NCBI GenBank assembly: GCA_031763025.1
Contig: JASSKH010000010.1
Span: 13,843,427 to 13,907,426 of the forward strand
Direction: 5' to 3'
Source: Macrocystis pyrifera
Taxonomy: Eukaryota > Sar > Phaeophyceae > Laminariales > Laminariaceae
DNA: 64,000 nt
Shown: positions 59,941 to 64,000 of the stretch, one piece after another
Layout of the letters: every line of letters begins with the position of its first letter
Position numbering within the stretch: position 1 is the first letter of the stretch
Notes under the pieces: generated by a model
Databases searched by the model: none
The model's input: only the letters and a program-made list of their open reading frames with translations
Told to the model about the DNA's origin: nothing
Made by a program: the position numbers and the translations under genes

Positions 59941-60808
59941 GGGCAAACGCCAAAATCAGGTATACCTGATCCGTTTGAGCCAAAATCAGGTACATGCTAA
60001 AACCAAGTAAAAAACGCGCGCCACGAGCGGTGTGATGTCCATGACAATCCGGAAAAAAAAAGAATGCGCCTAAAGCATTAAGCGTGCCACATGGCCTCCA
60101 AAATCTGAATTGTTTTGTTTTCTTCAGGGCGTAGGTACCACGGACTCCACTTGGACCTGCAAAGAGTCACTATTAATATGCTTCGTTTGTTTCGCCACGG
60201 CGGGAGCGCAAAGAGTATTTACTCTGGCGCCCCCCCCCGTTGACAGCTTTAAAGATTCCAGACCGTCCTCGCGGAACCGCCTGCTCGGCACGAAATTATC
60301 TTGCCGTACCAAACCTGAGACCACCTCGACGCGGGGTGGTGCAGACGCAACGCCGAGTGTCCATGGCGCTGTAAAAACTGCTGTGAACATAGAAAAACAA
60401 CAGAGTACACACAACAACTACCTGAAGCACATCGCACACCCCAAAGGAGAAAAAGTGAAACCAGCGTACGCATGTATGCATGTATATACGTGTTTTTACG
60501 TACGACGTACGAGTACAGAGTTTACACGTCAATACAGAAGAATTTCAACCGAGGGAGGGCAGACGCATACGGAGAGAAAACACAGTGTACGTATGGCCTC
60601 TCTGATTGGTTCAAAGCTGGCCAAAATCAGTTGAAAGCTAGACAGAGTAGAAAAAATCAGGTGTACCTTGGCCTTTTCGTGCTAAAATCAGTTACAATGT
60701 CAGCTTGGCCAATAGCAGGGCTCCTGGTGTGTGTTTTGTACTTGATTTCAGTATGTAACTGTTTTTGGCACGAAAGTGGCCAGGTATACCTGACTTTGGC
60801 AAAAACCC
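59941..60808 (-). mobile_element. Family C transposon, full-length inverted copy
   Basis: 868 bases from 'GGGCAAACGCCAAAATCAGG' to 'CTGACTTTGGCAAAAACCC'. It aligns in reverse with 43259-44141 throughout. Flanks TTTCAACAA and TTTCAATAA (one base off the right end) could be a decayed target duplication. Confidence 0.9.
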
Positions 60809-61119
60809 TTTTCAATAATGTCATGATGCTTCATAGAGGGGGGACACAGGGATGTCAATGTTGGCCAGGGCACGCTTCTTCTTGGTAAATTTCTTGTTGC
60901 TTATCTTATGGAGAGCTCAATTAGGGCATAGGAACAGAAAGAGATCGGGAGGGGACAGTTAGTACCAGACTGTCCCCCGGACCGTTTATCTTCATACATG
61001 TACGATCTACTGAGATGTTTCCGTTAATACTGTAGCACTTCACGTGACCTCCTACGTGTAGTACGTATTTGCGTATCTACTCATACTGGTACGTATTGCA
61101 TCCCCTGATAGCTGTGTGA
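60809..61119. other. No gene recognised
   Basis: Unique-looking DNA, no motif. Confidence 0.5.
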
Positions 61120-61300
61120 TGTCATCACATTAGCCCACCCTGAATAGTCGTAGATGCAGATCACACGACGATCAAAGGATGGTGGCCATATCATCCCAGG
61201 AATCGGAAAGGCGGGTCGAAGGTGCGGCTATTCTTCGAAACAAAATAAATGAGGCTACAGATATACCTCACACCTCTCCCAATGAGGTTCGACGCCTCAT
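61120..61300 (-). mobile_element. Family F internal fragment, copy 3
   Basis: 'CATCACATTAGCCCACCC', 'TGAATAGTCGTAGATGCAG' and 'TCGAAGGTGCGGCTATTC' match 14.7-15.2 and 57.7-57.8 kb. The adjoining LTR side is diverged beyond recognition. Confidence 0.7.
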
Positions 61301-61573
61301 GCGTGGGACAAACCGTCAATTGGAGAAGAAAATCACCATAATTCATATTGGAGTCTCCGCGCCACTGAAAAAAACAATTTCATTTCATAACTTTTAACAT
61401 TACAAAATTACTCATATGAATACATTAATGCGAGTTATATTTCAGATATCAAATATTAAATATCATATAACAACATATATGAAATCATACGAGCAAAAAC
61501 CAATGAAATGTCATAACTTTTAATTATACAAAATTAATCATAGGAATACGAGTTCCCAGGTATATCTTAACCC

Positions 61574-61657
61574 TTTTAGTACCGCAGTCCCGCTTTGGGG
61601 ACAAACTACTTGAATTTTGAGTGCTTTGTCCCAACAACGGTACTGCAGTTCTAAATG
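61574..61657. mobile_element. MITE family B, copy 5
   Basis: Ends 'TTTTAGTACCGCAGTCCCG' and 'CGGTACTGCAGTTCTAAA'; inner arms 'GGGGACAAACTACTTGAA' and 'GTGCTTTGTCCC'. Confidence 0.88.
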
Positions 61658-61739
61658 ATAATATATATATACATCTATGATACGTGCCTGGTGCGTACGA
61701 GCACTTATACGCGTAGAGTCGGTTGGTGTACGTGCTGAT

Positions 61740-62040
61740 CCCGTTTGGTGGTTCCGGCGAGAAGAAAGTTTTTTCGACAGTTTTGGTTTGCACTGGATTT
61801 GGGAAATCCTTATTTCTACGGGATTTGACGGCACGGGAACAGAAAACCACAGGAAATCAGACATTTCCACGGCAATCGTTTGGACGCGAACGGCAAATCA
61901 AGATTTCTTCGGGCACTTTTGGACAGGAACGGGAAATCAATACTTCTTCGGGAATTACTTGGACGGAACTACGGGAGTGATATTTGTACGGGAACGGCAA
62001 ATATAAATATATTTCCCGGGCAAATCCCGCAGGAATTTCC
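61740..62040. repeat. Degenerate CGGGAAAT/ACGGGA repeat
   Basis: 'GGGAAATC', 'ACGGGAACAG', 'CGGGAACGGCAAAT' and 'ACGGGAACGGGAAATC' variants recur every 25-50 bases. Too diverged for a fixed unit length. Confidence 0.5.
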
Positions 62041-62390
62041 CCAGCAATGCCCTGATGTAAACAGAGCAAGACTAAGAACGAAGGGAAATAACAGGCAAAC
62101 CGAAACACGACAAAAAAAAGAAAGATAAATAACACTTTTTCTCTTTCATCACTTTACTCTCCAGTTTAACTCGTCGGAGGTTTCACCCTCAGCGATCTTC
62201 TGGCCAAGCCGTGGTCCCGTGGCCACGAGCGTCATCCCTTTCCCCCCCCGGCACGTGACTTCTTTTTTAATGCGCATAGGGTTCAGGATTCCCGCTGCTC
62301 GTCGATTTCATCGAATAATGTTTCTAACTCACACGCTCTCGCGCTTTCCGCTAATTAATCAATTCGTACGCAAGAAAAAGTCCCTACGAG
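62041..62390. other. No gene recognised
   Basis: No motif seen; short frames only. Confidence 0.5.
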
Positions 62391-62391
62391 T

Positions 62392-62472
62392 ATGCCCTCG
62401 GTGAGGCTCGAACCCAGGGAATTGATCTTGATAGGTGCGCGGACCACCTACCAAGCCAACGAGTACACCGGC
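62392..62472 (-). tRNA. tRNA-like sequence, degenerate
   Basis: The minus strand has an A-box-like 'TGGCTTGGTAGGTGG' and a B-box-like 'GGGTTCGAGCC' 40 bases apart. Stems pair poorly, so it is more likely a SINE relic or decayed tRNA than a working gene. Confidence 0.35.
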
Positions 62473-62950
62473 ACCAGGCAGCCGCAGCAGTTTGTGGTAC
62501 AAGTAGCACATATAGATAGACAGGTTTTACCCACTAGTCGGGTAGAGGTTGAAGGCGATGCCGAAAAAAACGATAGAAGATCTGTAAAAAAAACGATGAT
62601 AAACAACACAACATGAAAACGAAAGTTGAAACTAAACTGAAACAACATGTTTATTTTTACAGACTACTAATTACTACCTGGTACTGTCTGTGTATGCGTA
62701 AATAACACCGGGAAAGTAGAGTCATTAACTTGAAAAAACCCAACAGGTATAGCTGCGAATTTGAGCATTTCGTCGAAACCTATCTTAGCAAGCTGTGTGT
62801 CATACTTTGATCGCGCGAACTACGGGTTTTAGGTGGCCTCATGCGGGATATATAGCCCGAATACGAGGAAGACAAAACTTGAAGTTTCATATTTCGAAAA
62901 ATGTGTGTGTATAATTAGACCATTATCTAGGGAATTTTCCGAAGAGCTCT
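62473..62950. other. No gene recognised
   Basis: No motif seen. Confidence 0.5.
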
Positions 62951-63038
62951 AAGAATTGAGTTTTGTTGCCGAAAACCCGCGATTTGCTTGGCGGGACGGT
63001 CGAAAACTCCGGTAGACTCCTCAGGATGCTCCCCTTAA
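62951..63038 (+). mobile_element. Half copy of the 34.4-kb fold-back element
   Basis: 'GAATTGAGTTTTGTTGCCG', 'AACCCGCGATTTGCT' and 'GACTCCTCAGGATGCTCCCC' match the left arm and middle of 34366-34564. Confidence 0.65.
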
Positions 63039-63319
63039 GCCAATTATTATGCAGTCGGAAACGTGGATTGAAAATGCCGGTTCCCAATCGGTTATTTTTT
63101 TCCGACTGGATTGTGAAGCGCTACCATTTTTATCGTCCGTCGGATCGAATATGCAGTTTTTGTGTTTTTGCTGGAGCCGTTTGATGTAAAAGAGTGTAGC
63201 TTGACTACTGTAGCTCAAAGAAAAAAGGGTAGAGTAGGCGGAAGTCGGTTCGAAACTGCTTCGCCGTAAAGCTCGTGGGGTCAGAGCGATCTTCATCTTG
63301 CAGCAGCTGCGCCCAACCA

Positions 63320-63530
63320 TACATACATGCTTAGGTCTCGCTTCTTCCTCGAGCAGCGTGTGAGCTTCACACGCGGGGCGTTCTCCTCCATCTCGTCCAC
63401 GAGGCCATCGCGGCGGTGGACTTCTTCGAGAGCCGCCAAAGCTACAGCCAGCATAGCAGTTGGCAAAAGGTCATCGATTCCGCGCACTGCGGCCACTGGG
63501 TGCTGACACGTGCCACTGACGGGCGTAGAT
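63320..63530 (-). CDS. Weak exon candidate
   Basis: A minus frame after 'GTGGCACGTGTCAG' reads 'HPVAAVRGIDDLLPTAML' then AVALAALEEVHRRDGLVDEMEENAPRV and 'KLTRCSRKKRDLSMYV'. Composition is protein-like and GC-rich compared with its flanks, but I do not recognise the family and see no partner exons. Confidence 0.3.
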
Positions 63531-63679
63531 AAGGATGTATCACGCTGACTCGCGGCGAGCAGCGGCAGAAAAGATAGCAGCCAAGCCAGTGTCACCGGTG
63601 TTGTGGTGTCGGGTTGTGTCGTACGTCGTGTTGTTGTGGCGTGGGTGTGTGATACTCGTATGCGGCCGGAATTTCAAAC

Positions 63680-63830
63680 TTTTCCGATGCATGAATCCGA
63701 CTGGGGTGTTGGATCGAAAATTTCCTATTTTTCGACTGTCTGGTCCAGTTGAAAAAAATAATCGAAAACTGTTGGATTGAAAAGGCGTTTTTTCACCGAC
63801 TTTTTCAATCCATATTTCCGACTACGTAAG
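63680..63830. repeat. Short mirrored repeats with GGATTGAAAA and TCCGACT motifs
   Basis: 'TGTTGGATCGAAAA', 'CTGTTGGATTGAAAAGGCG' and 'TTTTTCAATCCATATTTCCG' resemble 63052-63105 ('CGTGGATTGAAAATGCCG', 'TTTTTTTCCGACTGG'). Possibly a fold-back fragment. Confidence 0.45.
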
Positions 63831-64000
63831 AACTGGCCCTAGTTTTCCGAGAGCTTTTTTGAGCATGTTTTTGTTTCTCCAGAGTCGTAGTTTGTCTGTT
63901 GGTTCATTTTACTATAAATAGTCCTGAGGGCATTTTGACTATTCATCATTTTCTTCAAATATCCCTTTTTTCTGACCCCAATTTTGACAGTCTTATTTTT

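Overview
The window is nuclear DNA from a eukaryote with a large, repeat-rich genome. Both recognisable gene models are split into exons of about 60-210 bases by GT-AG introns of up to several kilobases, and nearly everything else is transposon, transposon remnant, satellite or homopolymer. The protein and LINE relics look like those of algal or other protist genomes. A photosynthetic stramenopile such as a brown alga is my best guess, but the sequence alone does not prove it. There is no sign of bacterial operons, ribosome binding sites or CRISPR arrays. Most long open frames are translations of low-complexity DNA.

Host genes. (1) A plus-strand series of five phase-compatible exons between 1130 and 8107, with a possible sixth ending at 8328, encodes an acidic helical protein with repeated Asp-Pro segments; its 5' end is not visible and I do not recognise the family. 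(2) A minus-strand gene from 27769 down to 16197 has eight exons coding for a 311-residue 2-oxoglutarate/Fe(II) dioxygenase of the isopenicillin-N-synthase-like type. All catalytic residues are present, but one extra T in a T8 run breaks exon 2. A few other exon-like stretches (39890-40100, 55946-56219, 63320-63530) are weak candidates.

Mobile DNA. Region 1-8.3 kb: gene 1 with introns holding MITEs, LINE 3' ends, a Ty3/Gypsy reverse transcriptase relic, a 500-base inverted repeat and a 950-base (TAC)n tract. Region 8.3-16 kb: satellites, two hairpin MITEs, a tRNA-Ser-derived SINE interrupted by two MITEs, and a 480-base LTR. Region 16-28 kb: the dioxygenase gene, with a LINE relic in its largest intron. 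Region 28-44 kb: an LTR/primer-site fragment, tandem repeats, fold-back elements, a complete miniature LTR element (36105-36872), a second SINE copy, another LINE fragment and an 883-base inverted-repeat transposon. Region 44.7-52.2 kb: one complete 7.5-kb minus-strand LTR element without recognisable pol genes. Region 52-64 kb: minisatellites, a LINE end, a second LTR copy, further copies of the 883-base element, and a second miniature LTR element nested in an inverted-repeat element.

The most informative result is the set of element families whose boundaries can be defined inside this one window. A MITE family (family A) has 18 copies and inserts at TA, shown by comparing empty and filled sites in the SINE. 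Two miniature LTR elements and the large LTR element all show 4-base target duplications. An 883-base transposon has an 8-base duplication. Several are nested, which gives a relative order of insertion.
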